DNA of 11,518 nt from Bacteroidota bacterium (GTDB lineage: Bacteria > Spirochaetota > Spirochaetia > JABMQR01). Both the position numbers and the translations under genes were made by a program. Where the stretch lies: assembly GCA_013202335.1 (NCBI GenBank), contig JABMQR010000199.1, forward strand, positions 1 through 11,518, read 5' to 3'. Shown here in pieces: positions 1 through 6,134 of this stretch (within the stretch, counting starts at the first letter, position 1; each line of letters begins with the position of its first letter). Below the pieces are notes generated by a model. That model ran no database searches. It was not told the origin of the DNA and saw only the letters and a program-made list of their open reading frames with translations.

Positions 1-300
1 GGTATCAATCTGGTTATCGCCTGGCGGATTATGCTGATGACATTGCTGGGTCGGGAAACTCCTGAGTTACCTGCTGAACTGCTGTTTTCAGATATAGAAT
101 TACGAACCTTACAGGCCTTTGCAAAAAAAAAAGGATTAAACCCTCCGTCGATGGTGGGTGAAGCAGTACTTCTGGTAGCAAAGATCGGGGGGTATTTAGG
201 ACGCAACAGTGATCCGCCTCCCGGACATCAGCTGCTCTGGCAGGGATATACTAAATTTCAGTTTATGTGTTTGGGTTTTGCGCTGCTGGAAGGTGATTAA
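1..300 (+). CDS. IS4-family transposase, C-terminal fragment (5' end outside window)
   Basis: An open frame runs in from base 1 and stops with TAA at 298-300, giving 99 residues. The tail pattern IGGYLGRNSDPPPG followed by LLWQGYTKFQF matches the C-terminal end typical of IS4/Tn5-type DDE transposases (roughly 'LGGFLGRK-D--PG---LWRGW'). The preceding VIAWRIMLMTLLGR helix, which follows the catalytic glutamate region in this family, is also present. The catalytic DDE residues and YREKK motif would lie upstream of the window, so it cannot be said whether the transposase is intact. The first visible ATG (base 31) is internal and should not be taken as a start. I could not identify the terminal inverted repeat or a target duplication downstream. 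Family assignment is from motif recognition and is fairly secure; activity is unknown. Confidence 0.82.
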   Translation, partial: GINLVIAWRIMLMTLLGRETPELPAELLFSDIELRTLQAFAKKKGLNPPSMVGEAVLLVAKIGGYLGRNSDPPPGHQLLWQGYTKFQFMCLGFALLEGD

Positions 301-320
301 GTTGTCCGGCAATGCTTTAT

Positions 321-351
321 GGGTACTGGGCAGTGCTAGTATCCCTGTTTT
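321..351 (+). terminator. possible weak terminator after the transposase fragment
   Basis: GGGTACT at 321-327 can pair with AGTATCCC at 338-345 if T342 is bulged, with a 10-nt loop, and TGTTTT follows. It lies 20 nt after the transposase stop and before the ribosome binding site of the next gene. The stem is imperfect and the T-run short, so this is only a candidate. Apart from it, the interval 301-385 shows nothing recognisable, including no clear insertion-sequence end. Confidence 0.3.
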
Positions 352-395
352 AAGCAAGAGTGATCAAACACTGGAGAAGCTGATTGGAGGGCTGT

Positions 396-1622
396 ATGTC
401 AGAACTGCTGCATAATAAAAGAACTGAGAGGCTGCTTGAGTTCTGTCTTTCCCTGAGAGGAACAGCTAATCGCAATGGACAAACCCTGAAAGAGCTCTGG
501 GATTCATATAGTGATGATATTAAAGCAGCAGCTCCCGCTGAAGTTATGTGGCTTGTAGATGCGGTTATGCAGCAAATTCCGGAATTGTCAGAAGTGAAAT
601 TCGTTGTCAGCAGGATGATGAATTCCTTTACTCATGCTATGAAGGCACATGTGTGGGATCGGCCTGATGACAATCCCTATATCAATAAACTACTGGAAGA
701 AAACAGGCAGATAGATGGCTGTATGGAGAAAATTCGAACTATTCTCAAAGAGATTCAGTCCGGGAATGGTTCAGTTATTCTCATACAGCAATTCCGGAGA
801 TTGAAAGAAGAGGTGATACGGCTGAGTATAATGTTCGATCATTATGGGGGGAAAGAGCTGGTCCTCTTCCCGGTAATCGAAAAATATATTGGAGAGAGCC
901 GCTGCACACAGTTGATGTGGGCTATTCATGATGATATTCGTTCCAATGTAAAAGAGTTTGTAGTTGAACTTGAAAAGTTTGATCCATCACTCTCTGAAGT
1001 CAATAAGCTTGCTGGTAAATTATTCTTTGATATCAGGGGTATGATATTCCGTGAGGAGTTTGTTCTGCTGCCTGCGGTTTTTCACCGAATCCCTGCTGAA
1101 GCCTGGGAATTTCTGGCATCTGACCAGCTGGAATCCGGTTCGGTGGAAGCTTCCGGAAATATTGGTGCGGGTAGGGTTAATGATGGTACTGTGGATCTCG
1201 GTACAGGTACTCCATCAGTACAGCAGCTTATTCGCATATTTAATAATCTTCCGGTTGATCTTACGCTGATTGATGCAGATGACCGGGTGGTATTTTTCAG
1301 TACTCCTGCCCATAGGATTTTCCTGCGTACCCGGGCAATAATTGGAAGAAAAGTACACAATTGTCACCCGCCGAAAAGTGTTGCTGTTGTTGAGAAAATC
1401 CTTACGGCTTTTCGGGAGAAAAGGCAGACCTCTGCTGATTTCAGGATTACCATGGGGAGCAAGTATATTCTTATACAGTATTTTGCCCTCTACTCGAATG
1501 AGGGTGAGTGTGAGTATGAGGGAACTCTTGAAGTATCACAGGATATTACTGCAATACGGACAATGGATGGTGATAAACGGCTTCTGGACTGGGTTGATGA
1601 TGGTCCTGAGATCCGAAAATAA
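396..1622 (+). CDS. DUF438-like hemerythrin/PAS-domain sensor protein
   Basis: A 408-residue soluble protein with no signal peptide or membrane segment. Residues 1-85 form a helical N-terminal region like that of DUF438 proteins (starts MSELL). Residues 95-230 are hemerythrin HHE-like, with candidate metal ligands H149 and E154 (DHYGGKE), H178/D180 (WAIHDDIR) and E220/E221 (REEF). The usual first 'EHxxI' reads ENRQI here, so the metal site may be altered. A Gly/Thr/Ser-rich linker leads to a PAS-like domain from about 276 to 395, with H321, C323 and H324 in a VHNCHPPKS motif and an ending GTLEVSQDIT typical of this family. No kinase, cyclase or DNA-binding output domain is seen. The ATG at 396 is preferred to the in-frame TTG at 384 because GGAGG (386-390) lies 5 nt before it. 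The role is probably redox, oxygen or metal sensing; the actual function is unknown. There is no evident link to the sugar operon, which has its own promoter. Confidence 0.8.
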   Translation: MSELLHNKRTERLLEFCLSLRGTANRNGQTLKELWDSYSDDIKAAAPAEVMWLVDAVMQQIPELSEVKFVVSRMMNSFTHAMKAHVWDRPDDNPYINKLLEENRQIDGCMEKIRTILKEIQSGNGSVILIQQFRRLKEEVIRLSIMFDHYGGKELVLFPVIEKYIGESRCTQLMWAIHDDIRSNVKEFVVELEKFDPSLSEVNKLAGKLFFDIRGMIFREEFVLLPAVFHRIPAEAWEFLASDQLESGSVEASGNIGAGRVNDGTVDLGTGTPSVQQLIRIFNNLPVDLTLIDADDRVVFFSTPAHRIFLRTRAIIGRKVHNCHPPKSVAVVEKILTAFREKRQTSADFRITMGSKYILIQYFALYSNEGECEYEGTLEVSQDITAIRTMDGDKRLLDWVDDGPEIRK

Positions 1623-1660
1623 TCTCCAAAAAAAAGCGTAATTATTTTCATGATTAAACA

Positions 1661-1689
1661 TTGACAGATTGAATTATCAGGTGTAAACT
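1661..1689 (+). promoter_or_regulatory. sigma70-type promoter for the ROK/transport operon
   Basis: A perfect -35 TTGACA (1661-1666) is followed, after a 17-nt spacer, by TAAACT (1684-1689), a 4 of 6 match to TATAAT. It sits in the only sizeable gap before the ROK gene. Transcription would start near 1696, inside the inverted repeat described next. Seen directly as sequence; promoter activity is inferred. Confidence 0.7.
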
Positions 1690-1716
1690 TTGTTTGTTCG
1701 ACGGTAAAACAAAGTT
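1686..1716. promoter_or_regulatory. XylR/ROK-type operator: perfect 10-bp inverted repeat
   Basis: AACTTTGTTT (1686-1695) and AAACAAAGTT (1707-1716) are exact reverse complements separated by 11 nt. Arm centres are 21 bp apart, about two helical turns. The TTTGTTT/AAACAAA cores resemble the half-sites of operators bound by XylR-type ROK repressors. The left arm covers the end of the -10 box and the element spans the likely transcription start, so bound repressor would block initiation. It lies 17 nt before the ROK start codon, which supports autoregulation. Assignment to this regulator is an inference from position and motif. Confidence 0.75.
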
Positions 1717-1733
1717 AAACAAAAGGATTCCAA

Positions 1734-2924
1734 GTGAAAACTGGTGATAATGATCTGATCAAAAAACTCAATTATGGAATAATTCTTGATATCATTCGTG
1801 AAGCAGGACCTATCTCCAGAATAGAGATTTCCCGGAGAACAGGTCTTTCAAGATCTACCTGTTCTGCAATCTGCGAGATTATGATTGCGCAGAATCTTAT
1901 TTCCGAAACAGGAAAAAGTATCTCATCAGGTGGAAGAAAACCGGTATTACTTGAACTGAATATTCATGCAGGTATCGTAATAGGGCTTAAGCTGATGGAA
2001 GGGGAGATAATTGGTGCAGTGGTGAATCTCGGAGGAGAAGTCCTCATGAAGAAGCATATTCAGGTTCCCCGGCATCTGGAACCTGAGATCTATATGGACG
2101 ATTTGAAAGTTTTTATTCAGGAACTGATCAGTTCCAGCCAAACATTAGCTGGTGCCAAAAGTTCCGGAAATCAGAAAGTATTAGGAATCGGGGTAGGTAT
2201 GAGCGGAAGGATTGACAGTGCAAATGGGATTCTTCTTGAAAGTTCAATTCTGGAATGGAAACACGTACACATAGGAAATGTCCTGGAAGAACACTTTGGA
2301 ACTCCTGTCTATTTGGAAAATGATGTAAATACATTCGCTATTGGAGAGAAGTTTTTTGGGGTGGGAAAACCCTACAGTAATTACCTCTGTGTAACCGTAG
2401 GCGAAGGAATTGGGTTGGGAATTGTACTCCAGGGAAGTTTATACCGGGGTCACCATCATGGAGCAGGTGAGTTCGGTCATATTAAAATAGCTTATGGAGA
2501 AGAATCTCCAATCTGTTCATGCGGAAAAAAGGGCTGTCTGGAAGCATTTGCCTCTGATAACGCCATTGTACGTTATGTGCTGAAACAAACCGGAAGAAAC
2601 TTATCAATTGAAAAGTTAACCGAATTAGCTGAAAAAGGTGACACTGTATGTCAGGAAGCATTCGTGCTGGCCGGCCGATATCTTGGAGCCGGAATTTCAA
2701 CACTGATAAACCTTTTTGACCCCGAAGCGCTGATAATTGGCGGCGAGCGTGCCGGAGCTGCACATCTGTTTATGGATGGAATGAAAGAAGTTGTTGCTGA
2801 GAATACCGTATATGAGCTGGCTAAGGATATCGATATCCATGTGCTGCAGCCTGATACCGATCACTGGGTACGCGGGGTTGCCACATTGGCAATTAAAGAG
2901 TTTTTTTCTAAGCCAACTGTGTAG
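1734..2924 (+). CDS. ROK-family transcriptional repressor (XylR/NagC-like)
   Basis: A 396-residue regulator. An N-terminal winged helix-turn-helix (about residues 10-65: ILDIIREAGPISRIEISRRTGLSR, wing GGRKP) joins a ROK sugar-kinase-fold domain. The ROK zinc-site signature is complete: H249 in GEFGH, then C261, C263 and C268 in CSCGKKGCLE. The kinase phosphate loop (DxGGT) is replaced by GLKLMEGE, as in regulators rather than kinases, while ENDVN and the glycine-rich VGEGIGLG effector-site segments remain. A GTG start is chosen because AAAAGGA (1721-1727) lies 6 nt upstream. It is the first gene of the transport operon, 8 nt before permease 1, and its stop codon is part of that gene's TAGGAG ribosome binding site. 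It probably represses the operon through the operator at 1686-1716 and is released by a sugar; the effector is unknown, with xylose or glucose-like sugars plausible. Confidence 0.93.
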   Translation: MKTGDNDLIKKLNYGIILDIIREAGPISRIEISRRTGLSRSTCSAICEIMIAQNLISETGKSISSGGRKPVLLELNIHAGIVIGLKLMEGEIIGAVVNLGGEVLMKKHIQVPRHLEPEIYMDDLKVFIQELISSSQTLAGAKSSGNQKVLGIGVGMSGRIDSANGILLESSILEWKHVHIGNVLEEHFGTPVYLENDVNTFAIGEKFFGVGKPYSNYLCVTVGEGIGLGIVLQGSLYRGHHHGAGEFGHIKIAYGEESPICSCGKKGCLEAFASDNAIVRYVLKQTGRNLSIEKLTELAEKGDTVCQEAFVLAGRYLGAGISTLINLFDPEALIIGGERAGAAHLFMDGMKEVVAENTVYELAKDIDIHVLQPDTDHWVRGVATLAIKEFFSKPTV

Positions 2925-2932
2925 GAGCACTC

Positions 2933-3826
2933 ATGTATATTGGAAACGAACGACAGAAACGAATGGCGATAGTAATTTTTCTCCTTCCCTCAATGCTGGG
3001 GCTTGTAATATTTTTTCTTCTTCCCATAATAAGCTCTCTGGTAATTAGTTTTCTTGAATATGATCCTCTCAAACCATTAAGTTCCATTGAATTCCTGGGA
3101 TTTAATAATTTTATAAAATATTTCAAGACACAGGATCTGGCAGAACAATACTCCCATGTTTTCTACTATATGGGGCTCTATATTCCTATAGTTCTTCTTA
3201 CCTCAATTTGTGAAGCACTTATTCTTGTAAAAAGTTTCAAAGGTAAAAGTTTCTATAAAATCATGCTCTATATTCCTGTTATAACTTCCTGGGTGGCTGT
3301 AGCATTGATCTGGCGTTGGATGTTGAATGGTAAATATGGGCTGATCAATAATTGGCTTCAGGTCTTTGGTATTTCAGGTCCATCCTGGCTGATTAACAGA
3401 TACTGGGCAATGCCGGGAGTCGTGATGGCTGCGGTGTGGAAAGATACCGGTTATTATGCCCTGATCCTTCTTGCGGCCTTAAAGGGCATTAATGCTACCT
3501 ATTATGAAGCTGCCCGGATAGATGGAGCATCCTGGTGGAATAAGTTCAGCAGGATAACGCTGCCGCTTATATCTCCGACAATATTTCTGCTAATTGTAGT
3601 TAATGTCATAAATGGATTTCAGGTGTTTGAATCAATCTTTATTATGACTGAAGGGGGTCCTGCGGGGGCTACCCGGGTACCTGTTGAACAAGTGTACCGC
3701 AATGCCTTTACCTATTTCAATATGGGGTATGCATCCGCCATTTCATGGATTCTGTTTATTATAATCTTTATTGCAACGGTCACACAATTTAAGCTGCAGA
3801 AAAAGTGGGTAAACTATGACAGCTAA
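2933..3826 (+). CDS. CUT1 sugar ABC transporter permease 1 (MalF/UgpA-like)
   Basis: A 297-residue inner-membrane protein with about six hydrophobic helices, the first around residues 11-38. The binding-protein-dependent transport 'EAA' loop, which docks the ATPase, is present at residues 192-212: EAARIDGAS followed by RITLPLISP. The downstream TEGGPAGAT segment and a late VEQVYRNAF-YMGYASA region are typical of MalF/UgpA-type permeases for oligosaccharides or glycerol phosphate. It lacks the large periplasmic insertion of E. coli MalF. The ATG at 2933 follows TAGGAG (2922-2927), which contains the ROK stop codon, so translation is probably coupled. It would pair with permease 2, which overlaps its 3' end by 11 nt. 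Substrate cannot be judged from the permease. Confidence 0.93.
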   Translation: MYIGNERQKRMAIVIFLLPSMLGLVIFFLLPIISSLVISFLEYDPLKPLSSIEFLGFNNFIKYFKTQDLAEQYSHVFYYMGLYIPIVLLTSICEALILVKSFKGKSFYKIMLYIPVITSWVAVALIWRWMLNGKYGLINNWLQVFGISGPSWLINRYWAMPGVVMAAVWKDTGYYALILLAALKGINATYYEAARIDGASWWNKFSRITLPLISPTIFLLIVVNVINGFQVFESIFIMTEGGPAGATRVPVEQVYRNAFTYFNMGYASAISWILFIIIFIATVTQFKLQKKWVNYDS

Positions 3827-4649
3827 AGTGAAAATTCAGAAAATACTATTTTATACCATACTTACTATTGTAGCACTTGCGGCATTGGTTCCACTTCTGT
3901 GGATGATTAGCACCTCTTTGAAAGCACAAGAGGCTATTCACACTATCCCGATTCGCTGGATCCCGAAAGAACCGAGTCTTAGGGCTTATGAAGCAATTTT
4001 TTCCTTAACTAATATCAATTTCGGCAGGGCAATCCTCAATAGTTTTTATGTATCCATTATGCTTACCATACTTCCATTACTCTCTTCAGCAATGGCCGCT
4101 TTTGTCTTTGCAAAAATAGAGTTTAAGGGGAGAGAAAAGCTGTTCTCGGTATTTCTTATCACAATGATGATTCCGGGAACTGTTACTATGATACCAAACT
4201 TTATTATTCTCAAAGAATTAGGTCTGTTGGGAACTTATGCGGCTCTTATTTTACCGGCGCTCTGCAATGCCTTTGCGATTTTCTTTATAAGGCAGAATAT
4301 GATCGGAATTGACAACTCCTACCTTGAGGCGGCAACCATGGATGGAGCAAGTCTCTACCGGGTGTTTGTACAGATAATGCTTCCATTATCCCGACCTGTG
4401 CTGTTTACTATGGGACTGTTTAATTTTATGGGTGCCTGGAACAATTTTCTCTGGCCGCTGATTGTCCTTACAAATAGAAAGAAATGGACTCTGCAGCTGG
4501 GGTTGGGGAATATGGGAACACAGTTTGGGAATTATCAGCATTATTTGATGGCAGGAGCGCTCATATCCATCATACCTATAGTTATAGTCTATATTATTGC
4601 ACAGCGTTATGTAGAGGAAGGGCTCGCTACCGGTGGGCTTAAAGGCTAG
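3816..4649 (+). CDS. CUT1 sugar ABC transporter permease 2 (MalG/UgpE-like)
   Basis: A 277-residue membrane protein with about six helices, the first at residues 10-32 (LFYTILTIVALAALVPLLWM, then ISTSLK, the usual MalG-type start). The EAA loop is at residues 171-190: EAATMDGAS followed by QIMLPLSRP. The C-terminus, GLATGGLKG, is the characteristic end of MalG/UgpE-type subunits. The start codon lies inside the end of permease 1 with only a weak AAGTGGG upstream, so translational coupling is likely. With permease 1 it forms the membrane channel. No ABC ATPase gene follows; a shared MsmX/UgpC-type ATPase encoded elsewhere is the likely partner. Confidence 0.93.
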   Translation: MTAKVKIQKILFYTILTIVALAALVPLLWMISTSLKAQEAIHTIPIRWIPKEPSLRAYEAIFSLTNINFGRAILNSFYVSIMLTILPLLSSAMAAFVFAKIEFKGREKLFSVFLITMMIPGTVTMIPNFIILKELGLLGTYAALILPALCNAFAIFFIRQNMIGIDNSYLEAATMDGASLYRVFVQIMLPLSRPVLFTMGLFNFMGAWNNFLWPLIVLTNRKKWTLQLGLGNMGTQFGNYQHYLMAGALISIIPIVIVYIIAQRYVEEGLATGGLKG

Positions 4650-4714
4650 ACCGAGTGAATGTAGGGCGGAAACAGGAGGCTGATGTATTATCAGGTCTGC
4701 TGATTACGTATATA

Positions 4715-4731
4715 TCCCGCAGTATGCGGGA
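4715..4731 (+). promoter_or_regulatory. GC-rich mRNA hairpin before the binding-protein gene
   Basis: CCCGCA (4716-4721) and TGCGGG (4725-4730) are perfect complements around a 3-nt loop, extended by T4715-A4731. A weaker stem, ATCAG/CTGAT, lies just upstream at 4690-4704. No T-run follows, so this is not an intrinsic terminator. It lies in the 110-nt gap between permease 2 and the binding protein and may act as a processing or RNA-stability element that raises binding-protein mRNA over permease mRNA, as known for other sugar transport operons. Function is inferred. Confidence 0.5.
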
Positions 4732-4738
4732 AACACTA

Positions 4739-4750
4739 CCTTTAAAGGAG
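4739..4750 (+). promoter_or_regulatory. ribosome binding site of the binding protein, inside a 10-bp palindrome
   Basis: AAAGGAG (4744-4750) stands 9 nt before the ATG at 4760 and fixes that start. Its first five bases are part of the self-complementary CCTTTAAAGG (4739-4748), 7 nt after the hairpin. The palindrome cannot fold on itself without a loop, so an RNA role is doubtful, but it is a notable sequence at a translation start. Confidence 0.55.
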
Positions 4751-4759
4751 AGTAGAATT

Positions 4760-6019
4760 ATGAAAAAGGCAATATATTTGCTTTGTATCGTGCTGCTTGC
4801 AGCAGCTGCACCACTTTTTGCATCAGGATCAGATGAAGGTGACTCTGCAGTAACCATCAAGTACAACAACTTCTCAGCCGGAGAACAGAATGCGGAAGTC
4901 CTTCAGGCTATGATTGCTGCATTTGAGGAAGAGAATCCAAATATCTCTGTTGAGAATGAAGCAATGGGATATGGTGACAATTACTGGACACAGCTCGTGA
5001 CCAGAATTGCCGGAAATGATGCCCCTGATGCATTTGAACTCAACATGGAGAACTTTCTTGCACATGCAACACGTGGTTCACTACGCCCCATAGATCCCCT
5101 GTTTATTTCTACCGGACTCGACAAGAGTGTATACAGTCCAGGTTTACTGGATGCAGTAAGTTTTGATGGTGAACTTCTTGCAGTACCACTGATGTTCTCT
5201 ACCGTAGTACTGGTTTATAACATGGATCTGTTTGATCAGGCCGGTTTGGATTACCCGACTCAGGAATGGACTTGGGCCGATTCCCTTGCCGCAGCACAGA
5301 AGATTTCAGCACTTGGTGATGATATCTGGGGTATGTATAACCCGATTCAATTTTGGGAATTTTACAAAGTATCACAGCAGAACGGCGGAGGTCTTATGAC
5401 TCCTGATGGAAAAGCATTTACTATTAACAGTAAAGAAAATGTAGCTACTCTTCAGTATATGCTGGACAGGGTTTACAAATATCATGTAATGCCGACCCGT
5501 GAAGAACAGGCTGACCGACCGGAAAGTGATCTCTTTATTGAGAACAAACTGGGTATGTGGCTGAATGGTGTATGGGCATTTAACGATCTTCAGAAACGTG
5601 CTGACTTTCCCTGGGGCGTTGAAGTTGAACCCGGAAATCTTTCAAAAGCTACACACTTCTTTGGGAATGTTGGTTGTGTAAGTACTACCACGAAAAACCC
5701 GGAAGAGGCTCTTATGCTGCTCAACTTTCTTGCATCTGCACCAGCGGCAGTTGATATGAGACTTGAAGCAATGTGGGAACTTCCTACAGTAGCAGATCCT
5801 GCAATTATGGAGAGGTATATCAATGATACACCTCCGGAGAATAAAATTGCAGTTCTCAACTCACTTGAGTATGCGGTAAAACCCCCGGCACTCGAGAAAT
5901 TTGCTGAACTTACCAATATTGTCAACACAAAAATTGAAATGGCAAGAGACGGCCTCCTCTCAGCACAGGATGCACTTGATCAGGCACAGGAAGAGGCCGT
6001 CGCGAACGTCAAACTGTAA
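4760..6019 (+). CDS. Extracellular sugar-binding protein (family 1 SBP, CUT1)
   Basis: A 419-residue periplasmic or surface binding protein. The signal peptide is MKK, then IYLLCIVLLAAAAPL, then cleavage probably after FA (about residue 21), before SGSDEGDS. There is no cysteine at the cleavage point, so it is a signal peptidase I type and not a lipoprotein. The mature part shows the family 1 pattern: an AFEEENPNISVE segment near the N-terminus, APDAFELN, VYNMDLFDQAGLDYPTQEWTW in the hinge region, and GMWLNGVWAFNDL with nearby aromatics that could stack against sugar rings. An in-frame GTG at 4655 would add 35 residues before the signal peptide; it is rejected because the ATG at 4760 has AAAGGAG and begins a textbook signal peptide. 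It delivers the sugar to permeases 1 and 2. A strong terminator follows it directly. The ASG-E-like mature start is common in spirochaetes. Ligand unknown, probably an oligosaccharide given the two intracellular glycosidases downstream. Confidence 0.93.
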   Translation: MKKAIYLLCIVLLAAAAPLFASGSDEGDSAVTIKYNNFSAGEQNAEVLQAMIAAFEEENPNISVENEAMGYGDNYWTQLVTRIAGNDAPDAFELNMENFLAHATRGSLRPIDPLFISTGLDKSVYSPGLLDAVSFDGELLAVPLMFSTVVLVYNMDLFDQAGLDYPTQEWTWADSLAAAQKISALGDDIWGMYNPIQFWEFYKVSQQNGGGLMTPDGKAFTINSKENVATLQYMLDRVYKYHVMPTREEQADRPESDLFIENKLGMWLNGVWAFNDLQKRADFPWGVEVEPGNLSKATHFFGNVGCVSTTTKNPEEALMLLNFLASAPAAVDMRLEAMWELPTVADPAIMERYINDTPPENKIAVLNSLEYAVKPPALEKFAELTNIVNTKIEMARDGLLSAQDALDQAQEEAVANVKL

Positions 6020-6062
6020 GGAATTTGCTTAACAGTACTCCAAACGATGACGTCCATAAAAG

Positions 6063-6101
6063 CTGCGGGCAGTGGATTGGCCGCTGTCCGCAGACTTTTT
6101 T
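6063..6101 (+). terminator. Rho-independent terminator after the binding-protein gene
   Basis: A 13-bp stem, 6063-6075 pairing with 6081-6093 and including two G-U wobbles, has a 5-nt loop (ATTGG) and is followed by AC and six T (6096-6101). With A6094 bulged, the stem extends through G6062-C6095 and an A-U run. It lies 43 nt after the binding-protein stop and before the GH31 genes, so it probably ends much of the transcript here. The GH31 pair would then depend on read-through or on a promoter I could not identify in 6102-6134. Confidence 0.88.
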
Positions 6102-6105
6102 CTTA

Positions 6106-6115
6106 AAACAAACTT
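6106..6115. promoter_or_regulatory. possible operator half-site before the GH31 pair
   Basis: AAACAAACTT differs at one base from the AAACAAAGTT arm of the operator at 1686-1716. It lies between the terminator and the GH31 ribosome binding site. I see no matching inverted arm at the 21-bp spacing, so it may be chance in an A-rich stretch. Confidence 0.25.
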
Positions 6116-6134
6116 AATTCTAAAGGATATATAG

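Noticed and set aside
384..395. TTG start for the hemerythrin/PAS protein
   Set aside because: GGAGG at 386-390 is within this extension and correctly spaced for the ATG at 396.
209..415. Short + strand open frame bridging the transposase end and the next gene
   Set aside because: It is out of frame with both supported genes and shows no family features.
1082..1360. Minus-strand open frames inside the larger genes
   Set aside because: They lie opposite strongly supported coding regions, have no recognisable domains and no ribosome binding sites; treated as shadows.
4688..4716. Possible promoter TTATCA-17-TATATC before the binding-protein gene
   Set aside because: Both boxes match only 4 of 6 and lie among stem-forming sequences; too weak to report as a feature without 5'-end data.
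4655..4759. GTG-started 35-residue N-terminal extension of the binding protein
   Set aside because: It would bury the signal peptide behind a charged stretch and cover the hairpin region; the ATG at 4760 has a good ribosome binding site and starts a standard signal peptide.
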